Shown: positions 1 to 9,551, numbered from the stretch's first letter. The stretch: 64,000 nucleotides of DNA from Pseudomonas sp. HR96 (GCF_034059295.1 NZ_CP139141.1:2401001-2465000), one strand, 5' to 3'. Numbers and translations are program-made. The notes: generated by a model not told the origin, from the sequence alone.

Positions 1-886
1 CCGGCTCCAGATGGCTGTGGCCCAACACCGGCTGCGCCAGGTGCTCGGCGGGGATGTCGGTGTTGGAGGTGCGGGCCTCGGCCTGGCGCAGGCCAAGGCC
101 GGCGGCGAACACGGCGAGGAAGCCGAACGCACCCACCGAATAGGCGACCACGTAGGACACCGCGATCAGGGCCAGGGCGAGAAAATCGTTGGGTGAGGTG
201 GTGCTGTCGGCATTGCGGATGCGCAGGCGAATCATCAGATGGCCGATCACGCGGCCCAGGCCGTAGCCGATCAACAGCCCGGCCGGCACGCCCCAGACGA
301 TGTTCTTCACCGCCCACATCGAGACCCAGTCACCGGCGAAGCTGCCTTGATGGATCAAGCCCAGAGCGAGGATGACGAAAGGGAACGCCGTACCGTCGTT
401 GAGCCCGGCTTCCCCGGACAGACCGAAGCGCACCCGGTCGAAGTCATTGGCGCTGTTGACCTGGACCATGCTGGCCAGGACCGGGTCGGTCGGGGCCAGC
501 ATGGCCCCGACCAGCAGCGATAGGTCCCAGCCCAGACCCAGCAGAAAGTGCGCGGCCAGGCAGGTGCCGAAGATGGTGGCGATCATCACCGGACCGGCAA
601 GCAGGTACGCCGAGCGCCAGGCCTTGCGGTGAAACGGCAGGCGCAGCTTGACGCCGGTGCTGAACAGGGAGAACAGCACGGCCACTTCGGTCAGCCGTTC
701 GAGCCAGGGTGCGGCGTCCTGGATATCCAGCTTCAACAGGTCCAACCCCCAGGGGCCGGTGGCCAGGCCAAAGCCCAGGCACACCGCCGAGGTGGTCACC
801 GGCAGCCAGCGCAGATAGGAAGAGGCGAGTGCCAGCAGCAACAACAGGGTGCCGAGCACGGCCATGCACAGAATGAAACTCATCAT
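1..886 (-). CDS. CPA1-family Na+/H+ antiporter (N-terminal part, cut by window edge)
   Basis: Inner-membrane cation:proton antiporter that would exchange Na+ or K+ for H+. About 295 residues are visible; the C-terminus lies beyond base 1. The translated N-terminus is a string of hydrophobic helices. It carries the family signatures MLAPTDPVLAS and SGEAGLNDGTAFPF, the conserved acidic ion-binding regions of CPA1 exchangers. Two consecutive ATG codons (886 and 883) are possible starts; a GAGG lies 4 nt before the second. Substrate specificity cannot be read from this fragment. Family call is firm, exact type is not. Confidence 0.85.
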   Translation of the reverse strand, partial: MMSFILCMAVLGTLLLLLALASSYLRWLPVTTSAVCLGFGLATGPWGLDLLKLDIQDAAPWLERLTEVAVLFSLFSTGVKLRLPFHRKAWRSAYLLAGPVMIATIFGTCLAAHFLLGLGWDLSLLVGAMLAPTDPVLASMVQVNSANDFDRVRFGLSGEAGLNDGTAFPFVILALGLIHQGSFAGDWVSMWAVKNIVWGVPAGLLIGYGLGRVIGHLMIRLRIRNADSTTSPNDFLALALIAVSYVVAYSVGAFGFLAVFAAGLGLRQAEARTSNTDIPAEHLAQPVLGHSHLEP

Positions 887-1002
887 GCCTCGATAGGGCC
901 TGGGCCCAGGGTGATGGAGGCTTGACCTCACGCGATAGACAAACCAGCTATCAAGCTGTGACTTTGCCGGGCGCCGATAGTTGAGTCGCTGTGCAAATAA
1001 CC

Positions 1003-1866
1003 TCAGAAGTTGTCGAGAGGGATTTTCAGGTAGCGCACGCCGTTGGCCTCGGCCGGGGGCAATTCGCCGGCGCGGATGTTGACCTGCACGGCCGGCATCA
1101 GCAGCACCGGCATCGGCAAGGTGGCGTCGCGGGCGGTGCGCATGGCCACGAATGCCTGCTCGTCGATGCCGTCGCGCACGTGGATATTGCCCTGGCGCTG
1201 CGCGGCCACGGTGGTCAGGTAGTGGGCGGCGCGGCTGGCCGGTGGGTAGTCGTGGCAGATGTACAGCTGGGTCTGTGGCGGGTAGGCCAGCAGCCGCTGG
1301 ATCGAGCGGTACAGCTGGTGCGCGTCGCCGCCGGGGAAGTCGCAGCGGGCCGTGCCGACGTCGGGCATGAACAGGCTGTCGCCGACGAAGATGATCGCCT
1401 GTTCCAGCACATAGGCCATGTCCGCTGGCGTGTGGCCGGGTACCGGCAGGGCACGCGCGCAGAGGTTGCCGATGTGGAAGACTTCATCGGCGCCGAACAG
1501 ATGGTCGAATTGCGAACCGTCCAGGCGAAACTCCGGCTCCAGGTTGAACACGCCCTTGAACACCGACTGCACGGTGCGGATGCCTTCGCCGATGGCGATC
1601 TTGCCGCCCAGTCGCGAGCGCAGCAGCGGGGCGGCAGACAAATGGTCGGCGTGGGCGTGGGTTTCCAGCAGCCATTGCACACTCAGGCCGTTGCTCTGGA
1701 CAAAGGCGGTGATCTCGTCGGCCTGGGCAGTGCCGGTGCGGCCGGATTTGTGGTCGTAGTCCAGCACCGAGTCGATGATCGCGCAGACACTCCCCGGGCC
1801 TTCATGCACCACGTAGCTGAAGGTCGAGGAACTGCTGTCGAAGAACGGTTGGACAAGGGCAGGCAT
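1003..1866 (-). CDS. MBL-fold metallo-hydrolase, persulfide dioxygenase-like
   Basis: 287 aa, beginning MPALVQPFFDSSSSTFSY. Residues 69-75 carry the HxHxDH metal motif (H70, H72, D74, H75), and further metal-ligand regions follow (VPGHTPADM, VGDSLF, CHDYPP). The layout matches the ETHE1/BLH branch of the metallo-beta-lactamase fold, which oxidises glutathione persulfide to sulfite with a mononuclear iron. It lies downstream of, and on the same strand as, a multi-domain rhodanese and a thiol dioxygenase, so a role in sulfane-sulfur disposal fits. A 128-bp gap separates it from the rhodanese, so it may or may not be cotranscribed. Enzymatic activity is inferred from family only. Confidence 0.85.
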   Translation of the reverse strand: MPALVQPFFDSSSSTFSYVVHEGPGSVCAIIDSVLDYDHKSGRTGTAQADEITAFVQSNGLSVQWLLETHAHADHLSAAPLLRSRLGGKIAIGEGIRTVQSVFKGVFNLEPEFRLDGSQFDHLFGADEVFHIGNLCARALPVPGHTPADMAYVLEQAIIFVGDSLFMPDVGTARCDFPGGDAHQLYRSIQRLLAYPPQTQLYICHDYPPASRAAHYLTTVAAQRQGNIHVRDGIDEQAFVAMRTARDATLPMPVLLMPAVQVNIRAGELPPAEANGVRYLKIPLDNF

Positions 1867-1994
1867 GAGGGCTCGGGCGGCGGGTGGTCGTCCGGGCAGT
1901 TTAGGGGATTTTGCCGGGGAAGGGTAAATGTGGCGGCCAGGCCTTGAACGCGGTCAGGGCCGCCACCTTGAATCGGCTGGCAAACAGCGACGGT

Positions 1995-3578
1995 TCACAT
2001 CACGACAAAGCCATGGGTGCCATCGCGCCCCAGCTGCTCTACCAGGCCGAATTCCCAATCCAGATACGCCTGCATGGCTTCGCGCGGCGCGTCGGTGCCT
2101 TCATAGGGCCGGCGATAGCGATCGATGCGCGGCGAGGCCACACGGTCGTCACCGGCTTCGGTGGGGCGGCCGGCGGCCAGCCAGCTGGCGCTGCCGCCGT
2201 GCAGCACGAACACCGCCTTGCCGGTCAGCGCCTGCACCTGGGCCACGGCGAAGCGGGCCAGCAGGCTGCTGCCGCAGGTCAGCACATAGCGCTCGGCGCG
2301 CGGCACCTTTGCCAGGGCGTTGGCCAGGTCGGCGCGCAGAACCCACCAGGCGCCGGGGATGTGCGCCTTGACGTGGTTGGCGCTGGTGGTGAAGTCCAGC
2401 AGTTGCGTGTCGCCCTCGGCCAGCCAGTCGGCCAGGGTGTCGGGGCTGATGGTTTCGAACGGCGCCACGGCGGCGATGGCCGGCTGCCAGGCGCCGGTGG
2501 CGCTGAAATCAGCGGGCCGCAAGCCGTCCAGCACATGCACCTCCCAGCCCAGCTGCGCCAGCCAGGAGGCGCTCATGTTGGCGCGCACGCCGTCGTCGTC
2601 GGCCAGCACGATGCGCGCGCCCCGCACGCTGGCGTAGTGATCGGTCTCCTGCACCAGCTGGCCGCCCGGGGTCGAGCGTGCATGGGGCAGGTGGCCGGCG
2701 GCATATTCTTCGGCGCTGCGCACGTCGAACAGGTAGCTGGTGCGGCTGCGGTCGGCGTGCCACTGCTGCCAGTCAGCCAGGCTGGCGCGCTGCACGCCGG
2801 CCTTGTCGGCGACCCGGCGGGCATCCTCGGCAGCCTGTTGCCGAGTGGTGTCACGGGTGGCGCCGAATTGTCGGGCCTGGCCGTGGTCCAGGGTCTGCCC
2901 GGCCAACAGCCAGCCGATGGTGCCGTTGCGCAGGGCGCTGATCGGGTTGGGCAGGCCGGCGTTGACCAGCGACTGGGTGCCGATGATGCTGCGGGTGCGC
3001 CCGGCGCAGTTGACGACGATTCGCGTGGCCGGGTCGGGCGCCAGTTCGCGGGCGCGAAGTACCAATTCGGCGCCGGGTACGCTGATGCCGGTGGGGATGC
3101 TCATGGTCTGATATTCGTCGAACCGACGGGCATCCAGCACCACCAGATCGGCGCGCTGGTCGAGCAGCGCCTTGAGCTCCTCGGCGGCCAGGGAAGGCGT
3201 GTGGCGCTCTTGCTCGACCAGCTCGCCAAAGGCCTTGCTCGGTACGTTGACGTCGATGAACAGCTCGCCTCCGGCGTCACGCCAGCCGGCCAGGCCGCCC
3301 TGCAGCAGCGCCACATCGCTGTAGCCCAGCTCGCGCAGGCGGTGCGCGGCGCGCTGGGCAAGGCCTTCACCGTTGTCGTAGAGGGTGATGGCGGTGTCGC
3401 GCCGCGGCACACGCGGGTAGACCTCGACCTCCAGCCTGGACAGCGGAATATTGGCGGCGAACAGGGGGTGGCCCTCGGCGAAGGGGGCTTCTTCACGCAC
3501 ATCGATCAGCGCCACCTCCTGGCGTTGCAGCAGCGCGTGGCGGATCTGGGCGAAAGTACGAACGGGCGTGGCACTCAT
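1995..3578 (-). CDS. Four-domain rhodanese sulfurtransferase
   Basis: 527 aa made of four consecutive rhodanese-like domains (roughly 10-105, 130-235, 265-365 and 380-480). Only two keep a cysteine in the active-site loop: C191 (NCAGRTR) in domain 2 and C435 (TCGSS) in domain 4. Domains 1 (D68) and 3 (D328-D330 region) have Asp where the catalytic Cys would be and are probably structural. Such proteins move sulfane sulfur between thiols. The start ATG overlaps the stop of the thiol dioxygenase gene by 4 bp (ATGA), which implies translational coupling, and a persulfide dioxygenase-like gene follows. Confidence 0.88.
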   Translation of the reverse strand: MSATPVRTFAQIRHALLQRQEVALIDVREEAPFAEGHPLFAANIPLSRLEVEVYPRVPRRDTAITLYDNGEGLAQRAAHRLRELGYSDVALLQGGLAGWRDAGGELFIDVNVPSKAFGELVEQERHTPSLAAEELKALLDQRADLVVLDARRFDEYQTMSIPTGISVPGAELVLRARELAPDPATRIVVNCAGRTRSIIGTQSLVNAGLPNPISALRNGTIGWLLAGQTLDHGQARQFGATRDTTRQQAAEDARRVADKAGVQRASLADWQQWHADRSRTSYLFDVRSAEEYAAGHLPHARSTPGGQLVQETDHYASVRGARIVLADDDGVRANMSASWLAQLGWEVHVLDGLRPADFSATGAWQPAIAAVAPFETISPDTLADWLAEGDTQLLDFTTSANHVKAHIPGAWWVLRADLANALAKVPRAERYVLTCGSSLLARFAVAQVQALTGKAVFVLHGGSASWLAAGRPTEAGDDRVASPRIDRYRRPYEGTDAPREAMQAYLDWEFGLVEQLGRDGTHGFVVM

Positions 3579-4183
3579 GAGGCAGGGGTCTCTTTGGACA
3601 GGTCCCAGATGTTGGGCAACGTGCGATTGGAATAACCGGAAATGAACAGCTTCTCGCTGCCGTCGGGCTGGTACACGGCGCGGTGGACCGCGCCGATGTT
3701 GGCGCCATAGACGTGGATGCTGACCGAGACCTGATCGTCGAAGGCGTTGCTGACCTGATGGATGTCGCCAGCAGTGGGCGACAACGCCTCGACGTGCCCC
3801 GGCTCCAGGCGGATGCGCGGGCCATCGGGCACCAGCGGGCCGGCGGGCGTGCGGCGATAGCCTTGCGAATGCTCGGCACCGCGCAGCATGCCGATCAGGC
3901 CCCAGACCCGATGGTCGTGGATGGGTGTCTGCTGGCCTGGGCCCCAGACAAAGCTGACGATGGAAAAGCGCTGGCGTGAATCGGCGTGCAGAAGAAACTG
4001 CTGGTAGCGCTCGGGGTCGGGCTGGGCGTACTCGTCGGGCAGCCAGTCGTCATGGCTGACCAGTTGCCCGAGCAGTTGCCCGCCGCGGCGCAGCTTGTCG
4101 CCTTCACGGGGCTCGCTGTCGAGCAATTCGGCCAGGGCACCGATAAAGGCGCGTAGGCGTTCGGGGTGACGAACCTGGGACAT
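3575..4183 (-). CDS. Cysteine dioxygenase-family thiol dioxygenase
   Basis: 202-aa cupin enzyme that would add O2 to a thiol (cysteine to cysteine sulfinate, or 3-mercaptopropionate to its sulfinate). The iron 3-His set is visible: H89 and H91 in PIHDHRVWGL, and H142 in GDIHQVSN. Length matches bacterial CDO/3MDO proteins. In Pseudomonas several members of this family prefer 3-mercaptopropionate, so the substrate should be left open. It is the first gene of the leftward sulfur operon and overlaps the rhodanese gene by 4 bp. No regulator gene adjoins it. Confidence 0.87.
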   Translation of the reverse strand: MSQVRHPERLRAFIGALAELLDSEPREGDKLRRGGQLLGQLVSHDDWLPDEYAQPDPERYQQFLLHADSRQRFSIVSFVWGPGQQTPIHDHRVWGLIGMLRGAEHSQGYRRTPAGPLVPDGPRIRLEPGHVEALSPTAGDIHQVSNAFDDQVSVSIHVYGANIGAVHRAVYQPDGSEKLFISGYSNRTLPNIWDLSKETPAS

Positions 4184-4402
4184 CGAAACTCCTGGGGCGG
4201 CTGGATCGCAATGCCGATGACGATAAGACGCGGATCCTGCCGTGGGAAATTCGATTTGGTTCTATGCTAATTATCAGTTTAAGGAATGTATGAGGCGGGC
4301 TTTATGATCTATTTGCATTTAGTCGAGCGGTGCATCGCCTGCACGCTGTGCCCCTACAGGGCGATAGCGTGCTGGCGATGACGAGGGTGCCGGCGGACGC
4401 GA

Positions 4403-5776
4403 TCAGCCCAGCCGATCCTCCCACACCGTCTGCGCATTGCAGAACTCGCGCAGGCCGAAGTGCGACAGTTCGCGGCCATAGCCGCTCTTCTTGATGCCGC
4501 CGATGGCCACCCGCGGGTCGGAGGCGCAGTAGCCGTTGATGAACACGCCACCGGTTTCCAGGCGCGCAGCGATGCGTCGGGCGCGTTCGACGTCGGCGCT
4601 CCAGACGGTGCTGGCCAGGCCGAATTCGCTGTCGTTGGCCAGCTGCAGGGCGTGCTCGGCATCGCGGGCGGCAATGATCGAGGCCACCGGGCCGAACAGT
4701 TCCTGGTCGAAGGCGGTCATGCCCGGCACCACGTCGGCCAGCACCGTCGGTGCATAGTAGTTGCCGGCACCGGGCAGCTTGTCACCGCCCAGCAGCAGGC
4801 GCGCACCTTGGCCAATGCTCTGCTGCACCTGGCCGTGCAGCTCGTCGCGCAGGTCGTAGCGGGCCATGGGGCCGACGTAGTTCTCGTCCAGCAGCGGGTC
4901 GCCGACCTTCAAGGCGCGCACGCCTTCAAGGAAGCGTTCGGTGAAGGCCTCGAGCAGCGGTGCCTCGACGATGATGCGCTTGGCGGCCACGCAGACCTGG
5001 CCGCTGTTCTGGAAGCGGCCGACGATGGCGGCCTTCACCGCCTGTTCGAGGTCAGCGTCGGCCAACACGATGAACGGGTCGGCGCCGCCCAGTTCCAGCA
5101 CGCATTTTTTCAGCGCCGCGCCGGCCTGTGCGGCGATCGCCGAGCCCGCCCGCACGCTGCCGGTGACCGCCACGGCGGCGATGCGCGGGTCGGCAATGGC
5201 CGTGGACACCCTGGCCGGGGTGACATTGATCACTTCGAACAGCCCCCGTGGCGCCTCGGCCTCCTCGAAGGCCTGCAGCATCAGGGCGGCGCAACCCATC
5301 ACGTTGGGGGCGTGCTTGAGCACATAACTGTTGCCGGCCAGCAGAATCGGCACAGCGCCGCGCAGCACCTGCCACACCGGGAAATTCCACGGCATCACCG
5401 CCAGCACCGGGCCCAGCGCTCGGTATTGGATAAAGGCCTTGGCCACCTGGGTAGGCTCCGGCGCCAGCAGAGCAGGGCCGTGTTCGGCGTACCACTCGCA
5501 CAGGGCGGCGCATTTCTCGATTTCGGCGCGGGCCTGGACGCTGGGCTTGCCCATTTCCAGGGTGATCATTCGGGCCATGGCCGCGCTGTTGCGCCGCAGT
5601 GCTGCGCCAAGGCGTACCAACATCGCCGCACGTTCCTCGACTGGGCGGTAGCGCCACTCGGCAAAGGTGGCGGCGCTGCGGGCCAGGGCCTGGTCGAGGG
5701 CGGCGTCCGTCTCGAACGGGTAGCGCGCCAGTTCTTCGCCGGTGGTGGGGTTCAGGGAGATCGCGTAGTCAGTCAT
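4403..5776 (-). CDS. sad: NAD(P)-dependent succinate-semialdehyde-type aldehyde dehydrogenase
   Basis: 457 aa beginning MTDYAISLNPTTGEELARY. Catalytic residues of the ALDH fold are visible: E228 (LELGGADPF) and C262 (NSGQVCVAAKR). Size and sequence resemble E. coli Sad (YneI), which oxidises succinate semialdehyde to succinate in GABA/putrescine breakdown. I chose the ATG at 5776 because AGGAG precedes it by 7 nt. An open frame runs further upstream, but those 68 residues are unlike ALDH and cross into the divergent LysR gene. A divergent LysR gene next door parallels the E. coli ptrR(yneJ)-sad arrangement. Substrate inferred from similarity only. Confidence 0.85.
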   Translation of the reverse strand: MTDYAISLNPTTGEELARYPFETDAALDQALARSAATFAEWRYRPVEERAAMLVRLGAALRRNSAAMARMITLEMGKPSVQARAEIEKCAALCEWYAEHGPALLAPEPTQVAKAFIQYRALGPVLAVMPWNFPVWQVLRGAVPILLAGNSYVLKHAPNVMGCAALMLQAFEEAEAPRGLFEVINVTPARVSTAIADPRIAAVAVTGSVRAGSAIAAQAGAALKKCVLELGGADPFIVLADADLEQAVKAAIVGRFQNSGQVCVAAKRIIVEAPLLEAFTERFLEGVRALKVGDPLLDENYVGPMARYDLRDELHGQVQQSIGQGARLLLGGDKLPGAGNYYAPTVLADVVPGMTAFDQELFGPVASIIAARDAEHALQLANDSEFGLASTVWSADVERARRIAARLETGGVFINGYCASDPRVAIGGIKKSGYGRELSHFGLREFCNAQTVWEDRLG

Positions 5777-5873
5777 GGTTGGGCTCCTGTAGAAGATGGA
5801 GCCAGCATAGGCGCCTGGATCATTCTTCGATATTGAATAATAATGAGTGAAACCGTCTCTCGGAGAGAAAGAT

Positions 5874-6776
5874 ATGGATCTAACCCAGTTGGAGTTATTT
5901 CGCGCTGTGGCCGAGGAGGGCAGCATCAGCGCCGCCGCGCAACGCATGCACCGAGTGCCGTCGAACCTCACCACGCGCATTCGTCAGCTGGAGAGCGAGC
6001 TGGGCGTGGACCTGTTCATCCGCGAGAAGCTGCGCCTGCGCCTGTCGCCCAGCGGCTGGAATTTTCTCGACTACACCCGGCGCATTCTCGACCTGGTCGA
6101 GGAGGCCAAGAGCGCCGTCAGCGGCAACGAGCCGCAAGGCGCGTTCGTGCTGGGTTCTCAGGAAAGTACGGCGGCGGTGCGCATCCCGCCGCTGCTCGCG
6201 GCTTATCACCACCGCTACCCCAAGGTCGAGCTGGACCTGTCCACCGGCCCTTCCGGCGACATGATCGACGGCGTGCTGGCCGGGCGCTTCGCCGCCGCCT
6301 TCATCGACGGGCCGGTCAACCATCCGCTGCTCGAAGGCGTGCCGGCCTACGACGAGGAGCTGGTGATCATTGCCGGCCGCGATCACCCGCCGATCACCCG
6401 CGCGCAGGAGGTCAACGGCCGCGCGCTGTATGCCTTTCGCGCCAACTGCTCGTACCGCCGCGACTTGGAGAATTGGTTCGTCGCCGATGGCGCCACCCCT
6501 GGGCGGATCTTCGAGATGGAGTCCTACCACGGCATGGTCGCCTGCGTCAGCGCCGGTGCCGGGTTGGCGTTGGTGCCGCTGAGCATGCTGCAGAGCATGC
6601 CGGCGGCGCACAACGTCAGCGTCTGGCCCATGAGCCAGCCGCAGCGGCCGGTGCAGACCTGGCTGACCTGGCGGCGCGGCATGCGCTCGGCCAACCTGCT
6701 GGCCATGCTGGAGCTGCTCGGTGCCGAGCAACCCGAGGCAACGACCGCCGATCTGCCGGCCGGCGCATCGCGCTGA
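5874..6776 (+). CDS. LysR-family transcriptional regulator (PtrR/YneJ-like)
   Basis: 300 aa with an N-terminal winged HTH ([21 protein letters not shown]) and a C-terminal periplasmic-binding-like effector domain. The ATG at 5874 has GGAGAG 8 nt upstream; a GTG at 5847 is in frame but less likely. It is divergent from the aldehyde dehydrogenase with a gap under 100 bp, the usual layout for LysR autoregulation plus control of the neighbour. In E. coli the homologous pair is PtrR and sad, responding to putrescine/GABA nitrogen metabolism. That parallel is inference. Short AT-rich stretches around 5825-5845 are where its site would be expected. Confidence 0.87.
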   Translation: MDLTQLELFRAVAEEGSISAAAQRMHRVPSNLTTRIRQLESELGVDLFIREKLRLRLSPSGWNFLDYTRRILDLVEEAKSAVSGNEPQGAFVLGSQESTAAVRIPPLLAAYHHRYPKVELDLSTGPSGDMIDGVLAGRFAAAFIDGPVNHPLLEGVPAYDEELVIIAGRDHPPITRAQEVNGRALYAFRANCSYRRDLENWFVADGATPGRIFEMESYHGMVACVSAGAGLALVPLSMLQSMPAAHNVSVWPMSQPQRPVQTWLTWRRGMRSANLLAMLELLGAEQPEATTADLPAGASR

Positions 6777-6848
6777 ACGAACCGGCCCCCGGCGCTTTCC
6801 TCTGTTGGCTAGTTCAACAATTCGAGTTGCCACACAGAGGAAGCCAGC

Positions 6849-8078
6849 ATGCGTGCATTGACCTATCACGGCGCCCATTCGGTCAAGGTCGACACCGTCC
6901 CCGACCCGCAGATCGAGCAGCCCGACGACATTATTCTGCGGGTGACCGCCACGGCCATCTGCGGCTCGGACCTGCACCTGTACCGCGGCAAGATCCCCAC
7001 CGTGGAACACGGCGACATCTTTGGCCATGAGTTCATGGGGGTCGTCGAGGAAGCCGGCAGCGCCGTCACCGCAGTGCAGCCGGGTGATCGCGTGGTGATT
7101 CCGTTCGTCATCGCCTGCGGTTCGTGCTTCTTCTGCCAACTTGACCAGTTCGCCGCCTGCGAGACCACCAACGACGGGCGCGGCGCGATCATGAACAAAA
7201 AGTCCATCCCGCCGGCGGCGGCGCTGTTCGGCTTCAGCAAGCTGTACGGCGGCATCCCTGGTGGCCAGGCCGAATACGTGCGCGTGCCCAAGGCCAACGT
7301 CGGTCCGTTCAAGGTGCCGGGCACCCTGGCGGACGAGAAGGTGCTGTTTCTCTCGGACATCCTGCCCACGGCCTGGCAGGCCGTGCTCAACACCGGCATC
7401 GGCGCCGGGTCCAGCATCGCCATCTATGGCGCCGGGCCGGTCGGCCTGCTGGCGGCCGCTTGCGCCAAGGCCCTGGGCGCCGAGCGCATCTTCATGGTCG
7501 ACCACCATCCCTATCGCCTGGCCTATGCCCAGCAGGCCTACGGTGTGATCCCGATCAACTTCGACGAGGACGACGACCCGGCCGACACCATCATCCGCCA
7601 GACCCCGGGTTCGCGTGGTGTCGATGGCGTGGTCGATGCCGTGGGCTTCGAAGCCAAGGGCAGCACCACCGAAACGGTGATGACCACGCTCAAGCTGGAG
7701 GGCAGCAGCGGCAAGGCGTTGCGCCAGTGCATCGCGGCTGTGCGTCGAGGGGGGACGGTGAGCGTACCGGGCGTATATGCCGGTTTCATCCACGGCTTCC
7801 TGTTCGGCGATGCCTTCGACAAGGGCTTGACCTTCAAGATGGGCCAGACCCACGTACAGCGTTACCTGCCGGAGCTGCTCGGGCATATCGAAACCGGCCG
7901 CCTGGTGCCGGACGCGATCATCACCCATCGCATGTCGCTGGAAGATGCCGCCGAGGGCTACAAGATCTTCGACAAGAAAGAGCAGGAATGCCGCAAGGTC
8001 ATTCTCACCCCAGGGCGCAGCGATATTCCGCTGGCCGTGCCTTTGGCCGACGGTGCCGAGCCGGTGCCGGTCGTCTGA
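6849..8078 (+). CDS. Zinc-dependent alcohol dehydrogenase, formaldehyde dehydrogenase-like
   Basis: 409-aa cytosolic medium-chain dehydrogenase. Catalytic zinc ligands C38, H60 and E61 and the four structural-zinc cysteines C90, C93, C96 and C104 are all present. A GxGPVG Rossmann motif ([12 protein letters not shown]) is near residue 195. The long insert after the structural zinc (residues 105-150) and the overall length are those of the glutathione-independent formaldehyde dehydrogenase branch. It lies 72 bp after the LysR gene with its own AGAGGAAG ribosome site. A second member of the same branch is at 30612-31751. Real substrate unknown. Confidence 0.85.
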   Translation: MRALTYHGAHSVKVDTVPDPQIEQPDDIILRVTATAICGSDLHLYRGKIPTVEHGDIFGHEFMGVVEEAGSAVTAVQPGDRVVIPFVIACGSCFFCQLDQFAACETTNDGRGAIMNKKSIPPAAALFGFSKLYGGIPGGQAEYVRVPKANVGPFKVPGTLADEKVLFLSDILPTAWQAVLNTGIGAGSSIAIYGAGPVGLLAAACAKALGAERIFMVDHHPYRLAYAQQAYGVIPINFDEDDDPADTIIRQTPGSRGVDGVVDAVGFEAKGSTTETVMTTLKLEGSSGKALRQCIAAVRRGGTVSVPGVYAGFIHGFLFGDAFDKGLTFKMGQTHVQRYLPELLGHIETGRLVPDAIITHRMSLEDAAEGYKIFDKKEQECRKVILTPGRSDIPLAVPLADGAEPVPVV

Positions 8079-8144
8079 CTGATCGCGGCCCGGCACCCTG
8101 GGGTGGCGGGCCGCTCGTTCATCCATGCAAGAGAAGAGTGCCCA

Positions 8145-8690
8145 GTGTCAAAAATCATCACCCAGCCACCGCACGACATTCCCCCTCCCAGCAACAGCAG
8201 CAGTGACTCGCTGTTGTTCGGCACGCCCAAGGAGCGTCTGGACTTCTACCGCAAGGAGATCCAGTACGAAACCGCGATTCTCTCCAACCGCACCAACGCC
8301 TATCTCTCGGCCCAGTCTTTTCTGGTGATCGCCTACTGCTCATCCATGGGCAACCTCAACCCGGAATGGGGCAAGTTGTTCACCCTGGTCGTCCCGCCCT
8401 TGCTGGCGATGCTGGGCCTGGTCAGTTCGATGCATGCCTGGCCGGGTATTCGCGCGGCCTACGAGATCATCGACCACTGGCACTTCAAGCAGAGCCAGCT
8501 GCTGCGCAGCGAACCGGCCATGGGCCTGGCCTACGACGACTCGCCGTTGTTCAGCAAGCATGAGTCGAGCGAGAAGGGCTATCGCGCGTCGTTGATGTTC
8601 TCGTTGCGCACGCCATGGCTGTTCAGCATCTTCTGGTGCCTGCTGGGCGGTTTTTCGGTGTATGTGCAGTACACCCGACCGGGCGCATGA
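8145..8690 (+). CDS. Hypothetical inner-membrane protein
   Basis: 181 aa from a GTG start. A hydrophilic N-terminus (to about residue 50) is followed by two adjacent hydrophobic segments (about 55-95, containing SFLVIAYCSSMG and LFTLVVPPLLAMLGLV). A third lies near the C-terminus (PWLFSIFWCLLGGFSVYV). I do not recognise the family. An in-frame ATG at 8103 exists but has no ribosome site and lies in the trailer of the dehydrogenase gene. It may be cotranscribed with the upstream dehydrogenase (66 bp). No function proposed. Confidence 0.65.
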   Translation: MSKIITQPPHDIPPPSNSSSDSLLFGTPKERLDFYRKEIQYETAILSNRTNAYLSAQSFLVIAYCSSMGNLNPEWGKLFTLVVPPLLAMLGLVSSMHAWPGIRAAYEIIDHWHFKQSQLLRSEPAMGLAYDDSPLFSKHESSEKGYRASLMFSLRTPWLFSIFWCLLGGFSVYVQYTRPGA

Positions 8691-8702
8691 AGCGGCGCTC
8701 AT

Positions 8703-8728
8703 AAAAAATGGGCCACGAAGGCCCATTT
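8703..8728 (-). terminator. Rho-independent terminator of the DUF4142 gene
   Basis: Perfect 9-bp inverted repeat AAATGGGCC / GGCCCATTT with a 5-nt loop. On the minus strand it is followed by a run of six T. It sits 20 bp beyond the stop of the leftward DUF4142 gene. It could also weakly stop rightward transcription from the convergent membrane protein gene. Confidence 0.85.
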
Positions 8729-8748
8729 CCTATTCAGAGACTTCTCGG

Positions 8749-9249
8749 TTACTTGTTGTACTTGGCCTGCAGTGCCCGCGCCTGGTCCAGATGCGCCTGC
8801 AGTTTTGGCAGTGTCTTGGTCGCCCAGGCTTTCAGCTCGGCGTTGTCCGAAGACTGGCTCTCTTTGGTGAACAGCGCCACGGTGTCTTCGTGAGCCTTGA
8901 CCTGGTTGTTGACATAAGCCTTGTCGAACGACTCGTCGCGCAGTTCCAGGATCTCTTTCTTGGCTTTGGCCACCAGCGTGGCGTCATCTTCGACCTTCAG
9001 GTCGAGCTTTTGGGCCAGGCCGGTCAGTTCTCCGTTGGCGGCGGTGTGATCCTTGACCATCATGGCTGCAAAGGCCTTGATATCGGCCGATTGGCTTTTC
9101 TGTTCGGCCAACTTGCCGGCTTGCACTTCAGCCACGCCACCTTCGGAGGCCTTGGTCACGAAGTCGTTGGAGGTGGCGGCAAATGCGGTGACGCTGGCGC
9201 CCAGCATGAGGGTGGCGAGGGCCAATTTGGCAGCTTTGAAATGATGCAT
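8749..9249 (-). CDS. DUF4142-domain secreted protein
   Basis: 166 aa with a Sec signal peptide (MHHFKAAKLALATLMLGASVTAFA) and a four-helix, ferritin-like DUF4142 body rich in Lys, Glu and Ala (VKDHTAANGELTGLAQKL). Members of this family are predicted periplasmic and are often annotated only as DUF305/DUF4142-like; no reaction is established. The ATG at 9249 follows GGAGAA by 6 nt and starts the signal peptide cleanly; an in-frame upstream start would spoil it. Single-gene unit with its own terminator. Confidence 0.8.
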   Translation of the reverse strand: MHHFKAAKLALATLMLGASVTAFAATSNDFVTKASEGGVAEVQAGKLAEQKSQSADIKAFAAMMVKDHTAANGELTGLAQKLDLKVEDDATLVAKAKKEILELRDESFDKAYVNNQVKAHEDTVALFTKESQSSDNAELKAWATKTLPKLQAHLDQARALQAKYNK

Positions 9250-9493
9250 GGCAGTTCTCCGTAACAAGGCAACGCAAACGATGATAAGAGGGGCGCCAGT
9301 GCGCGGCGCCTACTGCAATGGAACGTGCCGCCGACAGAAGGTTTAATAAACTTTCAGGACGGCTGCAGCGTCGCTGGTCGGGCCCATGCGACTTGCATGA
9401 CCGCCTGCCGCTTTCGTGCAAGCTGCAATGCAACAGCTCATCCGCACCGTTCGTAAATTATTGATTTTATTGATTTAACTTCAGATCCATAAG

Positions 9494-9510
9494 TTGGCCC
9501 AAGGCCTGCA
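9494..9510 (+). promoter_or_regulatory. Candidate sigma-54 promoter for the hemerythrin gene
   Basis: TTGGCCC and CTGCA elements place GG (9496-9497) and GC (9508-9509) exactly 12 bp apart, as in -24/-12 promoters. Transcription would begin near 9521, leaving about 30 nt before the hemerythrin ATG with GAGG in between. The -12 element departs from TTGC by one base. Apart from this, the 302-bp gap 9250-9551 holds only AT-rich sequence and a short TTGCATG/TGCAAGC palindromic patch. Confidence 0.35.
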
Positions 9511-9551
9511 ATATCCCCAGGGTATCTCACCGTAGCCCGAGGATTATTATA

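Noticed and set aside
5777..5980. N-terminal extension of the aldehyde dehydrogenase
   Set aside because: The extra 68 residues do not resemble ALDH, overlap the divergent LysR gene, and the ATG at 5776 has a strong ribosome site.
5895..8126. 743-codon open frame on the minus strand
   Set aside because: Runs antisense across both the LysR and dehydrogenase genes; no motif and no ribosome site.
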